Shown here: positions 17,799 to 27,171 of the stretch, in pieces
Numbering within the stretch: the stretch's first letter is position 1
Layout of the letters: the number at the start of each line of letters is the position of its first letter
Assembly (NCBI RefSeq): GCF_017743865.1
Contig: NZ_JAGHRJ010000003.1
Span: 620,001 to 684,000, forward strand
DNA length: 64,000 nucleotides
Origin: Labrenzia sp. R4_2
GTDB taxonomy: Bacteria; Pseudomonadota; Alphaproteobacteria; Rhizobiales; Stappiaceae
Reading direction: 5' to 3'
Program-made: the position numbers and the translations under genes
The notes under the pieces: model-generated
Seen by the model: only the letters and a program-made list of their open reading frames with translations
Told to the model about the DNA's origin: nothing
The model's database searches: none

Positions 17799-18585
17799 TG
17801 CTGGTGCGTTTGAAGCCGACCTGAAGCTTTTGGAAGACGCGGCGCTGGAAGCCGGTGAGCTGGCGCTGACCTTTTTCGGCCGCGATCCGGAAACCTGGTT
17901 CAAGGGCAACAAGTCTCCGGTCTCGGAGGCTGACATCGCCGTCGACCGTTTTCTGGGTGAAACCTTGCGCGCGGCCCGGCCGGACTACGGCTGGCTGTCG
18001 GAAGAAACCGCTGACGATCCGATCCGGCTGCAGCATGACCGGGTGTTCATCGTGGATCCGATTGATGGAACCCGCGCTTTCCTGGCGGGCGGTGATGAGT
18101 GGACTGTATCCGTCGCAGTTGTCGACAAGGGGAGGCCTGTTGCGGGCGCGGTCTATTGTCCAAGACGAAAGGAAATGTTCCTTGCAGCAAAAGGCGGTGG
18201 GGCGTCCTTGAACAAGGACGAGATCACGGTCTCCGACAGAACCGAAACCGCCGGAGCCCTGTTAACCGGGCCCTATTCGATTGCCGCCAACAAAGACGTT
18301 CAAGCGGCCGGATTTGAGGCAACGGATGTGTTGCGGTCTCTGGCTTACCGTCTCGCCATGGTGGCGTGTGGCCGGGTGGATGTCGGAGCGGCACGGGGTG
18401 GGCCAAGCGATTGGGATCTTGCAGCCGCCGATCTTTTGGTGCAGGAAGCTGGCGGAACTCTGACCGATCTGTCGGGTGAGCAACTGCTTTACAATCGCGC
18501 GAAGACGCGCCATCCCGCACTGGTTGCAGCCCCTGTGCAACTGAGCGGGCCGGTTCGCAACGTTCTGGGAAAGCTGATTGCATAA
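17770..18585 (+). CDS. cysQ: inositol-monophosphatase-family phosphatase, CysQ-like
   Basis: A Mg-dependent phosphatase of about 271 residues. The metal site comprises the SEET segment near 73-77, DPIDGTRAF (Asp96 and Asp99), and SDWDLAAADLL with the C-terminal metal aspartate. These fit 3'(2'),5'-bisphosphate nucleotidase CysQ, which recycles PAP from sulfate assimilation; a plain inositol or histidinol phosphatase is the alternative. No ATG is available in frame near the N-terminus, so the gene probably starts at a TTG inside the end of pmbA (17770 or 17785), consistent with coupling. Confidence 0.85.
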   Translation: MKEWPLPGIDAGAFEADLKLLEDAALEAGELALTFFGRDPETWFKGNKSPVSEADIAVDRFLGETLRAARPDYGWLSEETADDPIRLQHDRVFIVDPIDGTRAFLAGGDEWTVSVAVVDKGRPVAGAVYCPRRKEMFLAAKGGGASLNKDEITVSDRTETAGALLTGPYSIAANKDVQAAGFEATDVLRSLAYRLAMVACGRVDVGAARGGPSDWDLAAADLLVQEAGGTLTDLSGEQLLYNRAKTRHPALVAAPVQLSGPVRNVLGKLIA

Positions 18586-18618
18586 AGCCTCGAGGATCCA
18601 GGCAAACAAGGACTGTTC

Positions 18619-18858
18619 ATGAGCGATACAGAAGCACCGAAACAACTCCTGCATTTGGTCTTCGGCGGCGAACTGGAAAGTCCCGACGGTCTGACATTCC
18701 GCGATCTGGATGAACTGGACATCGTCGGGATCTATCCGAACTATGCGGAGGCTTACACGGCTTGGAAAGCCAAGGCGCAGGCCACCGTCGACAATGCGCA
18801 CATGCGCTACTTCATTGTACACATGCACCGCTTGCTGGACCCCGACACGGCCAACTGA
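18619..18858 (+). CDS. DUF4170 family protein
   Basis: A 79-residue cytoplasmic protein. The sequence LLHLVFGGELESPDGLTFRDLDELDIVGIYPNY, with the closing MRYFIVHMHRLLDPD, matches the small DUF4170 family typical of alphaproteobacteria. No enzymatic motif is present and the function is unknown. It sits between a phosphatase and the lipid A acyltransferase-like gene, a location common for this family, which may hint at envelope biogenesis. Confidence 0.8.
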   Translation: MSDTEAPKQLLHLVFGGELESPDGLTFRDLDELDIVGIYPNYAEAYTAWKAKAQATVDNAHMRYFIVHMHRLLDPDTAN

Positions 18859-18890
18859 CGGCGCCGCTCCATACTTGGGCAAAAAGAAAA

Positions 18891-19589
18891 ATGCTAAAAC
18901 GCATCGGCCGACATCCGCTTGTTCTTTCGGCAATCGGCTCCCTGCTCGCTGGATATTTGAAGCTGGTTTATTACACGAACCGGTTTACGATCGAACCTGT
19001 GACAATCCATGAAGACACGGACAAGGACTTGCCCGTGATCGTGGCCATGTGGCACGGACAGCACTTCATGGTGCCGTTCGCCAAACCATCGCATTGGCCG
19101 GCCAAGGTGATGATCTCCAAATCCGCGGACGGCGAGATCAATGCAATTGCCGCCCGGAAGCTGGGCATGGGATTGATCCGGGCCTCTGGCGGGCGGACTG
19201 CGCACCAAATCAAGAAACGCGGCGGCATGCGCGGGTTTATCGAGGCGGTAAGGGCGTTGAAGGACGGATATTCCATCGCGATGACCGCCGATGTTCCGAA
19301 AGGGCCCGCACGGCATTCCGGTGCCGGGATTGTGCAGCTCGCGAAACACTCCGGACGGCCGATTTTGCCGGTCGCAGTGGCCACGAGCCGCAGCATCGAG
19401 CTGAACAGCTGGGACAAGGCGAGTGTCAATTTGCCCTTTGGCCGCGGCGGTATCGTTGGCGGTGACCTGATCTGGGTCCCATCCGATACGGATGATGAGG
19501 GTTTGGAAGCCTACCGCCAGAAAGTGGAAGACGGCTTGAACACCGCAACGCGCCGGGTCTATGAGCTTGTCGGAAGGCCGAATGGCTGA
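18891..19589 (+). CDS. lysophospholipid acyltransferase family protein (DUF374)
   Basis: A 232-residue membrane-associated acyltransferase of the DUF374 type. After an N-terminal hydrophobic stretch (9-30), the block AMWHGQHFMVPF takes the place of the HxxxxD acyltransferase box, followed by ISKSADGE, GLIRASGGRTAHQIKKRGG and MTADVPKGPARHSGAG. It belongs to the LpxL/LPLAT fold, and its place directly before waaA and lpxK suggests a role in lipid A or phospholipid acylation; the acceptor is not known. The chosen ATG follows AAAGAAAA closely; an upstream frame extension overlaps the DUF4170 gene and is rejected. Confidence 0.85.
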   Translation: MLKRIGRHPLVLSAIGSLLAGYLKLVYYTNRFTIEPVTIHEDTDKDLPVIVAMWHGQHFMVPFAKPSHWPAKVMISKSADGEINAIAARKLGMGLIRASGGRTAHQIKKRGGMRGFIEAVRALKDGYSIAMTADVPKGPARHSGAGIVQLAKHSGRPILPVAVATSRSIELNSWDKASVNLPFGRGGIVGGDLIWVPSDTDDEGLEAYRQKVEDGLNTATRRVYELVGRPNG

Positions 19590-20901
19590 GCGGCGCCCCA
19601 TCGCCCTGACGTTTTACCGGGCCCTTGGACGGGCATTGACGCCACTTCTGCATCTTTTGTTCCGCCGCCGCGCTGCAAACGGCAAGGAAATCGAAAGCCG
19701 CAAGGGGGAGCGCTTCGGTATTCCTGGAGTGCCGCGGCCAAAGGGATCACTTGTTTGGATCCACGCTGCCAGCGTCGGCGAAACGATGTCTGTCTTGCCG
19801 CTGATCGAACAGCTCGGACGCGACGGCTACTCGGTGCTTTTGACCAGTGTTACGGTGACGGCTGCTGAACTCGCCGAAAAGCGGTTGCCGGAAACCGGAA
19901 TTCATCAGTTCACGCCGTATGACACGCCGGGATGCGTTTCGAACTTTTTGGATCATTGGCGGCCCGATCTGGCCATGGTGGTGGAATCCGAGATTTGGCC
20001 CTGCATGTTCGACGAGGTGCATCAACGCGGTATCCCGTTTGCACTTCTGAATGGACGGATGTCGGAGAGCTCGTCGCGCAACTGGATGAAAGCCCCGAAA
20101 ACTTCTGGCTACATCTTCAAGTGTCTCGATCTGGTTTTGGCGCAAAGCGATGCAGACAAGGAGCGGTTCTTAAAGCTCGGATGCCGGCACGTCGAAATGC
20201 CGGGCAATTTAAAGTTCGATGCCGCAGAGCCAGCTGCTGATGAAGAAGACCGCCGCCGGCTTGCAGACCAAATCGGCGATCGCCCGGTCTGGATGGCGGC
20301 CCTGACGCATCCGGGCGAAGATGAAATAGCGTTGAAGGCGCATGCGCGTCTTCTTGTAGAACATCCGGATCTGCTTTTGCTCCTTGTTCCCCGCCACCCG
20401 GCCCGCGCCGATGATGTGGCAGCACTTGTCAGTGAATGTGGCCACGTGATGGCCCGGCGGAGCTGCGGCGATCCGGTGACCGCCGAAACCGGGGTTTATT
20501 TGGGTGACACGCTCGGCGAAATGGGCTTGTTCTACCGTTTGGCCCCGGTGACATTTCTCGGAGGGTCGTTCAACGACGCCGGTGGACACAATCCTGTCGA
20601 AGCCGTGCTTTTGGGGTCGGCTTTGGTCACAGGGCCGAAAGTCGCCAATGCCAGAGCCGTTTACAAGGACCTCTGGGAACAAGGCGCAGCTCTTAAGGTT
20701 GAGGAACCCGCTGAGCTTGCCTCGGAAATCGCCCACCTCATGGACCACCCTGATAACCGCAAGCAGCAGGTCGACCAGGCGATGAACCTGGTCATCAAGG
20801 GGCGCGGCGCCTTGACTCGGACAGCTGACTTGCTGAAGCCCATGCTTGCAGGAACATCTCAGGCCGACACCATGGAGAGGGGCGATGGACAAGGCGCCTG
20901 A
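19582..20901 (+). CDS. waaA: 3-deoxy-D-manno-octulosonic acid transferase WaaA
   Basis: Transfers Kdo from CMP-Kdo to lipid A precursor at the inner face of the cytoplasmic membrane. The N-terminus has a membrane-associating hydrophobic helix, and HAASVGE places the family's catalytic glutamate at about residue 67. The GT30 features TSVTVTAAELA, APQ-like segments, and GGSFNDAGGHNPVEA (CMP-Kdo site) follow. The length is 439 residues. The start was placed at the ATG preceded by GGAAGG, which overlaps the DUF374 gene; an in-frame ATG seven codons upstream is possible. The 3' end overlaps lpxK. Confidence 0.93.
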   Translation: MAERRPIALTFYRALGRALTPLLHLLFRRRAANGKEIESRKGERFGIPGVPRPKGSLVWIHAASVGETMSVLPLIEQLGRDGYSVLLTSVTVTAAELAEKRLPETGIHQFTPYDTPGCVSNFLDHWRPDLAMVVESEIWPCMFDEVHQRGIPFALLNGRMSESSSRNWMKAPKTSGYIFKCLDLVLAQSDADKERFLKLGCRHVEMPGNLKFDAAEPAADEEDRRRLADQIGDRPVWMAALTHPGEDEIALKAHARLLVEHPDLLLLLVPRHPARADDVAALVSECGHVMARRSCGDPVTAETGVYLGDTLGEMGLFYRLAPVTFLGGSFNDAGGHNPVEAVLLGSALVTGPKVANARAVYKDLWEQGAALKVEEPAELASEIAHLMDHPDNRKQQVDQAMNLVIKGRGALTRTADLLKPMLAGTSQADTMERGDGQGA

Positions 20902-21907
20902 TTTCTGGTGGACACCCAATCGCAGCGCGGCTGCACACGCGCTTGCCGCTTTTGGCTGGATCTACGGCCTCATCGCTGGCCGCCGGATGGTGCAGCATTC
21001 AAAGGCAAGAAGCGTGTTGCCGGTCGTCTGCATCGGCAATTTTGTGACCGGCGGAACCGGCAAGACCCCTTTCGCACTCCGCCTGTCAGACCGATTGCTC
21101 AAGGAAGGGCATGCGCCCGGCTTTTTGTTGCGCGGCTATGGCGGACGTCTCAAAGGACCGGTGCTTGTTGACCCGGCACAACACACTGCGGCGGACGTTG
21201 GCGACGAAGCGCTGCTCTTGGCTCAAGCTGGGCCAACAGTGATTTCTGCAGACCGTCCGGCCGGAGCTGAATTGCTGGAAAAGCAGCCGGTCGACATGAT
21301 CCTGATGGACGATGGTTTCCAGAACCCGTCTTTGCACAAGGATCTCAGCTTGGTCCTGGTGGACTGCGCGACCGGCTTTGGCAATGGTCTGTGTTTTCCA
21401 GCCGGACCGTTACGTGCGCCAGCGGAAAAACAGATCGTCAAGGCCGACTGCTTGATTCTTGTCGGAGAGGGGGAGCGGGCTTCGGACGCTGTCCATTTGG
21501 CGGGCCGGCGCGGATTGCCTTTCCTGCATGCTTATATCGTTCCGGAAGAAAACGACGCTCTCTCAGGCCAAGATCTCCTGGCCTTTGCCGGCATCGGCCG
21601 GCCCCAGAAATTCTTTAAGACCCTCACCGATCTCGGTCACAAGGTGGCAAGGACACGGGAGTTTGCCGATCACCATGATTTCAGCGAAGCAGATGCTCGA
21701 GAACTGTTGACGGAGTCCGATCGGGACGGGCTGCAACTCGTCACCACGGCCAAGGACATGGCGCGCATCACCACACAGCGCGGTGAAATCTTCCATTGGC
21801 TCGCTGCCAAGGCGGAAGTTCTTGATGTGCAAATGGAGATCCCGGAGGAAGACCGGCTGGTGTCCCTGATCAAGGACTGCTTGAGAAACCGCGCTTTCAA
21901 GTCCTAA
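20885..21907 (+). CDS. lpxK: tetraacyldisaccharide 4'-kinase LpxK
   Basis: Phosphorylates the 4' position of the lipid A disaccharide precursor. The P-loop GNFVTGGTGKTP occupies residues 51-62, and RGYGG and MDDGFQNPSLHKD follow, all diagnostic of LpxK. The length of 340 residues is normal. The start overlaps the last 17 bases of waaA and is preceded by GAGAGGGG, so translation is probably coupled and lipid A phosphorylation and Kdo addition are made together. Confidence 0.95.
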   Translation: MDKAPDFWWTPNRSAAAHALAAFGWIYGLIAGRRMVQHSKARSVLPVVCIGNFVTGGTGKTPFALRLSDRLLKEGHAPGFLLRGYGGRLKGPVLVDPAQHTAADVGDEALLLAQAGPTVISADRPAGAELLEKQPVDMILMDDGFQNPSLHKDLSLVLVDCATGFGNGLCFPAGPLRAPAEKQIVKADCLILVGEGERASDAVHLAGRRGLPFLHAYIVPEENDALSGQDLLAFAGIGRPQKFFKTLTDLGHKVARTREFADHHDFSEADARELLTESDRDGLQLVTTAKDMARITTQRGEIFHWLAAKAEVLDVQMEIPEEDRLVSLIKDCLRNRAFKS

Positions 21908-21920
21908 CCGAAAAAACGGT

Positions 21921-22142
21921 TTAGTTCTTACCCTGCGTTTCCAGGTAGCGTTTCATGGACGCGTGGGCATCGACATAGGGCTCTTGCAGTTCGACCGACC
22001 AGTATTTCAGCTCATCCAGTGGGATCGCGGTGCCCGTCACGGCGCAGCGCACGAAGGTTCCCGGCGTCTCAACCTGATAATCTCCATCGAGATACCGGAT
22101 GCGGGCTTCGCTCGGGATGCGCGGGTTTTCGTAGCGGTTCAT
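21921..22142 (-). CDS. DUF2093 family protein
   Basis: A 73-residue protein with the clear DUF2093 pattern: ARIRYLDGDYQVETPGTFVRCAVTGTAIPLDELKYWSV and a downstream QEPYVDAHAS segment. Function unknown; the family is found downstream of lpxK or near it in many alphaproteobacteria. The ATG was placed at MNRYENPRIPSEA, where the conserved region begins. It is convergent with lpxK, separated by 13 bases that include a small AACCG/CGGTT inverted repeat. Confidence 0.82.
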   Translation of the reverse strand: MNRYENPRIPSEARIRYLDGDYQVETPGTFVRCAVTGTAIPLDELKYWSVELQEPYVDAHASMKRYLETQGKN

Positions 22143-22248
22143 GGTGGCCTGATGCTTTTGTTCCGGACGTTTAGCGTCCTCATGGGCCTCTTTATGGCAC
22201 ATTGGGCGGGTTCGGCAAGTCCGGTCCGGTTTGCAAAGGCGATGTCAC

Positions 22249-22476
22249 CTAGAAAATTGGCGCTGTGCGGGCATCCGGCGCGATCGTGTAACGGCACCTG
22301 GACATGACAACAGTCTCGTCTGGAAGATCGTCCCGGGCCCGGTCCATTTCCGGTTCACGGGCAACCTGACAGGCGTCCATATCTGCCCAGTACTCTCGGG
22401 AGGCGGACACGTCCTCGCAGATCAGAAGATTGGGCTGACATGCGACCAGATGAAGGGCGATCAGAACGCCGTTCAT
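22249..22476 (-). CDS. small cysteine-containing protein, probably exported
   Basis: A 75-residue protein that I cannot assign. It starts with a short hydrophobic stretch (MNGVLIALHLVAC) and carries four cysteines (residues 13, 20, 36 and 61), which suggests export and disulfide formation. A YW-x7-C segment resembles small hypothetical proteins of Hyphomicrobiales. Its ATG overlaps the stop codon of the next upstream gene by four bases (ATGA), so the two are probably co-translated. That coupling is the main evidence that both are genes. Confidence 0.6.
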   Translation of the reverse strand: MNGVLIALHLVACQPNLLICEDVSASREYWADMDACQVAREPEMDRARDDLPDETVVMSRCRYTIAPDARTAPIF

Positions 22477-22697
22477 GACTTTTCAGATCCCGTCTTCTGA
22501 TGGTGTGTTCCAACTTTTGAAAAACACACGCGGATCACGTTATCGGCTGTTTCAGATGAAAGTGGCGGACCAGAGACAGACCCGGTCTTGGCCAACGCCT
22601 CGGCAAGCCGCGGATGCAAGCCATCTCCGCGGGATCCGGCAAAGCTGTTGAATGCAATAAAGCTGGACGGCAACGGCCGCCCGGTCTGGTCAGTCAT
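22473..22697 (-). CDS. small hypothetical protein coupled to the downstream cysteine protein
   Basis: A 74-residue soluble protein of unknown function. The N-terminal part PLPSSFIAFNSFAGSRGDGLHPRLAEAL is followed by a polar C-terminus with one cysteine and no recognisable domain. The ATG at this end is preceded by AAAAGG at 8 bases; a TTG nine codons upstream is less likely. Its stop overlaps the start of the 75-residue gene. It is divergent from tldD. Confidence 0.5.
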   Translation of the reverse strand: MTDQTGRPLPSSFIAFNSFAGSRGDGLHPRLAEALAKTGSVSGPPLSSETADNVIRVCFSKVGTHHQKTGSEKS

Positions 22698-22983
22698 GGC
22701 GCAAGCCTTTTTGCTGCGGGGCAAGCCGCAGTCGGTTTTTCAGGATTTTTGGAGGTCTGGCTCGGGTCATCCAAAGACGCCCAGCTGGATCGGTGGCAGG
22801 AAATTATCTGCACTTAAACATGAGTAATACATTCATATTAAAATGATGCCAAGTGGATTTCTGTGCTTTTGGGGTGATTTGCCCCGCCAAATCCCTATGT
22901 TGTTTTCAAGAAGACATACATGCCGCCCTGCATCAGCCCCGTCTGATATTTGGCAGCGGCACTGGATCAACAAGGAAACTCTA

Positions 22984-24408
22984 ATGGCTCTGTCCAGTTC
23001 TGATCTGATTGAAACATCCGGCCTGGGTTTGGAAACAGCCAGACGCATCACCAAGGAAGCGCTTGCCAATGCCGATGATGGCGAACTCTTTGTTGAGTAC
23101 CGCCAGACCGAAGGCCTCGTCTTTGACAACGGCCGACTGAAAGGCGCCAACTACGACACGGCGCAAGGCTTCGGTTTGCGGGCGGTGGCTGGAGAAGCGG
23201 CCGGTTATGCCCATGCAGGGGACATCTCCGAGGCGGCGTTGAAACGTGCGGCCGATGCGGTGAGCGCTGTGTCGAAAGGCTACTCTGGGACCTATGCAGC
23301 TGCTCCGGCGCGCACCAATCTGTCGCTCTACACCGACGCCAATCCACTGGGCGGCCCAAGCTTTGAAGACAAGGTCAAACTTCTCCAGGAAATAGATGCC
23401 TATGCGCGGGCAAAGGACCCGCGTGTACGTCAGGTTTCGGCGTCGCTCGCCGGATCCTGGCAGGTTGTCGAAATCCTGCGTGCCGATGGTCACCTCGTGC
23501 GGGATGTCCGCCCGATGGTGCGCCTCAGTATTTCCGTCGTTGCGGGCAATGATGACCGCCAGGAAAGCGGCTCTTACGGGTGCGGCGGCCGGGAAGGGTT
23601 CGAGCGGTTCATCACGACAGAGAATTGGCAGGGCGGTGTCGACGAAGCGTTGCGCCAGGCGCTGGTCAATCTGGATGCCATTCCGGCACCTGCGGGTGAG
23701 ATGGACGTTGTCCTTGGGCCGGGCTGGCCGGGCATTTTGCTGCACGAAGCCGTGGGTCACGGCTTGGAAGGCGACTTCAACCGCAAGAAAACCTCAGCCT
23801 TTGCCGGCTTGATGGGTGAGCGGGTGGCGTCGCCTGGCGTGACGATTGTCGATGACGGAACGATCCCGGATCGCCGTGGATCTCTGTCGGTCGATGATGA
23901 AGGCACGCCAGCGGCCCGGACCCCCCTCATCGAGGACGGTATCCTGACCGGTTACATGCAGGACCGCCAGAATGCCCGATTGATGGGGATGGAGCCGACC
24001 GGCAACGGCCGCCGGCAGTCTTATGCCCACATCCCGATGCCTCGTATGACCAATACGGTCATGATGAACGGTGACAAGGATCCGGAAGAAATTCTCGCTT
24101 CCGTAAAGGACGGAATTTACGCGGTCGCCTTTGGCGGCGGTCAGGTCGACATCACGTCCGGTAAATTCGTCTTCTCCTGCACCGAGGCCTACAAGGTCGA
24201 AAACGGCAAGGTTGGCGCGCCAGTCAAGGGTGCCATGCTGATCGGCAACGGTCCGGATGCTTTGACCCGCGTTGAAATGATCGGCAATGACATGGAGCTT
24301 GACCCGGGCATGGGCACGTGTGGCAAGCAGGGGCAGGGCGTCCCGGTCGGTGTCGGCCAGCCCTCCATGCGCATCAATGCCATGACAGTGGGTGGCACTG
24401 CGGTTTAA
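22984..24408 (+). CDS. tldD: metalloprotease TldD
   Basis: The catalytic subunit of the TldD/PmbA peptidase, 474 residues. The zinc motif HEAVGH lies in LLHEAVGHGLEGDFNRK, with further ligands expected from the C-terminal GTCGKQGQGVPVG region. The start ATG (MALSSSDLIETSGL) follows AAGGAAACTCTA. A longer frame upstream adds a Cys-rich, unlike stretch and is rejected. It should unfold and cleave peptides inside its barrel with the PmbA partner. It is terminated by a strong hairpin. Confidence 0.95.
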   Translation: MALSSSDLIETSGLGLETARRITKEALANADDGELFVEYRQTEGLVFDNGRLKGANYDTAQGFGLRAVAGEAAGYAHAGDISEAALKRAADAVSAVSKGYSGTYAAAPARTNLSLYTDANPLGGPSFEDKVKLLQEIDAYARAKDPRVRQVSASLAGSWQVVEILRADGHLVRDVRPMVRLSISVVAGNDDRQESGSYGCGGREGFERFITTENWQGGVDEALRQALVNLDAIPAPAGEMDVVLGPGWPGILLHEAVGHGLEGDFNRKKTSAFAGLMGERVASPGVTIVDDGTIPDRRGSLSVDDEGTPAARTPLIEDGILTGYMQDRQNARLMGMEPTGNGRRQSYAHIPMPRMTNTVMMNGDKDPEEILASVKDGIYAVAFGGGQVDITSGKFVFSCTEAYKVENGKVGAPVKGAMLIGNGPDALTRVEMIGNDMELDPGMGTCGKQGQGVPVGVGQPSMRINAMTVGGTAV

Positions 24409-24441
24409 GCACCGATAGCTTCGATCTGAACAACTTAAGAC

Positions 24442-24473
24442 GGGTCTTCAGTAAAGCACTGAAGACCCTTTTT
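24442..24473 (+). terminator. intrinsic terminator after tldD
   Basis: Perfect 11-bp arms GGGTCTTCAGT and ACTGAAGACCC, loop AAAGC, followed by TTTTTG. It separates tldD from the glutathione S-transferase gene. Confidence 0.92.
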
Positions 24474-24564
24474 GTTTTGCAATCGCCGGCGCATCGCAGT
24501 AGCAACAAACCCTCTCCTGTGCTGGCAGCTCTGCCGGCCGTTTTCGATTGAGGGTGATAGCGAA

Positions 24565-25194
24565 ATGGCGTCAGACATAATCGTCTGGGGGCGGATCAAC
24601 TCGTCCAATGTGCGCAAGGTTCTGTGGTGTCTGGAAGAGCTCGGACTAAACTACGAACAGATCGATGCCGGTGGGACCTTTGGCGTTGTCGATACGCCTG
24701 ACTATCGCGCGCTGAACCCGAATGGCCGTATTCCCTGCCTGCAAGACGGGGAGTTCACCATTTTTGAATCCAACGCGATCTGCCGCTATCTGGCAAAAAC
24801 CTATGGCACAGCGCCGTTCCTCTCAGAAGATCCGAGGGAATGGGCGTTGGCGGACCAATGGATGGATTGGACCACGTTTTCGTTCGGGATGCCGTTCAGA
24901 AATCTGTTCTGGAATCTGGTCCGAACGGCTCCGGAAGACAGGGACAAAGCAGCCATCACGCATGGTATCGAGCATTGTTCCGCTCAGTTCGCCGTTGTCG
25001 ATACACTGTTGAAAGACCAGCCTTATTTGTCCGGTCACGCGTGCGGGGTCGGCGATATCCCGCTTGGAAGCCTTGCTTATGCCTGGTTCAATATGGATTT
25101 TGAGCGCCCCGATCAGCCGTATCTTGCGGCCTGGTACAAACGACTGACCGAACGTCCGGCCTACCAGAAGGGTGTCATGAGCCCGCTCACCTGA
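24565..25194 (+). CDS. glutathione S-transferase family protein
   Basis: A soluble GST of 209 residues. The N-terminal thioredoxin-like domain (1-80) shows WGRINSSNVRKVLWCLEELGL, NPNGRIPCLQDG with the cis-proline, and the glutathione-binding E-S pair in FESNAICRYLA. The C-terminal helical domain carries the conserved GDIPLG N-capping box. Ser/Asn in the SSNVRK loop is the likely activating residue, as in beta- or theta-like GSTs. Substrate unknown. Single gene flanked by a terminator upstream. Confidence 0.9.
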   Translation: MASDIIVWGRINSSNVRKVLWCLEELGLNYEQIDAGGTFGVVDTPDYRALNPNGRIPCLQDGEFTIFESNAICRYLAKTYGTAPFLSEDPREWALADQWMDWTTFSFGMPFRNLFWNLVRTAPEDRDKAAITHGIEHCSAQFAVVDTLLKDQPYLSGHACGVGDIPLGSLAYAWFNMDFERPDQPYLAAWYKRLTERPAYQKGVMSPLT

Positions 25195-25380
25195 CCGCTA
25201 GTCTGCGAGCAGGAAATGGTCGGATGATTTCTTGGCGGCACGGTATTGCTTTAGACGCTGTCTGCCTTGGCCTATCTCAATGTTTCTTTCTGACAAATCG
25301 CTAACATGTTTAGGAATCTTTCGAGATTTCCGCAGTTTAATTGGGTAAGATGAAACACCAGGCTGGGGGCCGGAGAGAGC

Positions 25381-27171
25381 ATGGCTGCAGAAAGTGCGCC
25401 TCCCTTATTTGCTGAAGCGATAATCTTTCTGTCGGCGACCGTTGTGGCGGTGCCGATCGCGAAGCGTCTCGGCCTCGGTTCGGTGGTGGGTTATCTGGCG
25501 GCCGGCGCTGCAATCGGACCGCATGGTCTTCAGCTGCTGGGCTCCGGCGAGGACGTGCTGCACGTCGCCGAGCTCGGCGTGGTCCTGCTGTTGTTTGTCA
25601 TTGGCCTTGAACTGGATCCCCAAAAACTCTGGCGCATGAAGCGTGACATTTTCGGCCTTGGCACTGCGCAGGTGATGTTGACCGGCGTCTGCCTCTTCGG
25701 CTTTGCGCAACTCGCCGGCATGGGCCAATCAGCGGCCCTCGTCGCGGGCTTTGGCTTGGCGCTGTCCTCAACGGCCTTTGCTCTGCAGATCTTGCAGGAG
25801 CGCGGGCAGCTTTCATCAGAATATGGTCAGCGAGCTTTCGGTATCTTGCTGTTGCAGGACATTGCCATCGTCCCGCTCTTGGCCATGGTCGCTATTTTGG
25901 CACCCGGAGAGGGCCCGTCAACGACCGCGGAAATTGTGCAGGAAGTGCTGCTCGTTTTGTCTGCGGTGGCAGCGGTGATTCTGACCGGGCGATACCTGAT
26001 TTCACCGGTCTTCTTGCTGCTCGCCGCGACGCGAGCCCGCGAGGTCATGCTGTCCGCGGCCCTGTTGGTCGCGCTCGGCAGCGCCGGGATCATGCACACA
26101 GTCGGCCTGTCGATGGCGCTGGGCGCGTTTTTGGCTGGCGTGCTTCTTGCTGAATCGAGTTTCCGTCACACGCTGGAAGCCGATATCGAACCATTCCGAT
26201 CGCTTCTGATGGGCCTCTTCTTCGTGGCCGTCGGTATGTCGCTCGACTTTTCACTTGTTATGGCAAATTGGGCCTACATCGCGGGCGGAGTGTGCGTGGT
26301 CATGGTCGTGAAAGGGCTTTTCTTGTGGGGGCTGTCACGGGGGACCGGGTCCAGCAACTCCGATGCCATGCGTATCGCCGTGACCCTGCCTCAGGGCGGT
26401 GAATTTGCGTTTGTCCTGTTCACCGCGGCCGTGGTGAATTCGATATTCGACTATGAGACCGCAAATCTTTTGAATGCGATTGTCATTCTGACAATGCTTT
26501 TAACCCCGGTGGCCTGTCTGGGGTTGGATGTGCTGGCCACGCGGGCCAAAGCGCGGGGTGTTGAAAACCCGTCCATTGAAACATTCGATGAGGCGACGCC
26601 AACGGTACTTGTCGTCGGTTTCGGCCGGTTCGGCATGGTCGTTGCGCAAATCCTTACCTCGGAAGGCCTTGAGATCACGGCGATCGACAACCGGCCGGAC
26701 CGGATCGCCTATGCACGGAAACAAGGCTACAGGGTCTATTATGGCGATGCCACGCGCGCAGATGTTTTGGAGGCGGCAGGCGCTGGCGATGCGGCGCTTG
26801 TCGCCATGTGCATTGAAAACGACAAGGTGATGGCGCAGTCGATCGAGATGATCCGCGAGGATTTCCCCAAAGCGCTCATCTTCTGCCGCGCGACTGACCG
26901 GGCGCATGCCATGGACCTCACCAAACAGGGCGTCGACTTCCAAATCCGTGAAACGTTCGAATCGAGTGTGGTGTTTGGTAGGGCCGCACTGGAGGCTCTG
27001 GGAACGCCGCTCGATCGGATTGATCAGATTGAGGAAGACGTGCGGTATCGCGATGAACAGCGCCTAGCTGAGCAATTGTCCGGTGGTATGTATGCCGGTT
27101 CGGACAAACTGCACCGGGTGACCCCGCGCAAGGCGGCCGAGGCGACCAACCCGGACGCTGCAGCTGAATAA
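25381..27171 (+). CDS. kefB: Kef-type monovalent cation:proton antiporter (CPA2)
   Basis: A membrane transporter of 596 residues. The first 390 residues form the Na/H exchanger domain with about twelve hydrophobic helices, including GYLAAGAAIGPHGL, VVLLLFVIGLELDP and GFGLALSSTAFALQIL. A Rossmann RCK_N domain follows (VVGFGRFGMVVAQIL at about residue 404, then DNRPDRIAYARKQGYRVYYGDATRADVLEAAG), which binds nucleotide and gates transport. It most likely exchanges potassium for protons during electrophile or pH stress; KefB versus KefC cannot be told apart. Start preceded by GGAGAG. Confidence 0.88.
   Translation: MAAESAPPLFAEAIIFLSATVVAVPIAKRLGLGSVVGYLAAGAAIGPHGLQLLGSGEDVLHVAELGVVLLLFVIGLELDPQKLWRMKRDIFGLGTAQVMLTGVCLFGFAQLAGMGQSAALVAGFGLALSSTAFALQILQERGQLSSEYGQRAFGILLLQDIAIVPLLAMVAILAPGEGPSTTAEIVQEVLLVLSAVAAVILTGRYLISPVFLLLAATRAREVMLSAALLVALGSAGIMHTVGLSMALGAFLAGVLLAESSFRHTLEADIEPFRSLLMGLFFVAVGMSLDFSLVMANWAYIAGGVCVVMVVKGLFLWGLSRGTGSSNSDAMRIAVTLPQGGEFAFVLFTAAVVNSIFDYETANLLNAIVILTMLLTPVACLGLDVLATRAKARGVENPSIETFDEATPTVLVVGFGRFGMVVAQILTSEGLEITAIDNRPDRIAYARKQGYRVYYGDATRADVLEAAGAGDAALVAMCIENDKVMAQSIEMIREDFPKALIFCRATDRAHAMDLTKQGVDFQIRETFESSVVFGRAALEALGTPLDRIDQIEEDVRYRDEQRLAEQLSGGMYAGSDKLHRVTPRKAAEATNPDAAAE

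Noticed and set aside
22843..22983. N-terminal extension of TldD
   Set aside because: It adds a Cys/Trp-rich stretch unlike TldD and runs through the promoter region; the ATG at MALSSSD fits the family.
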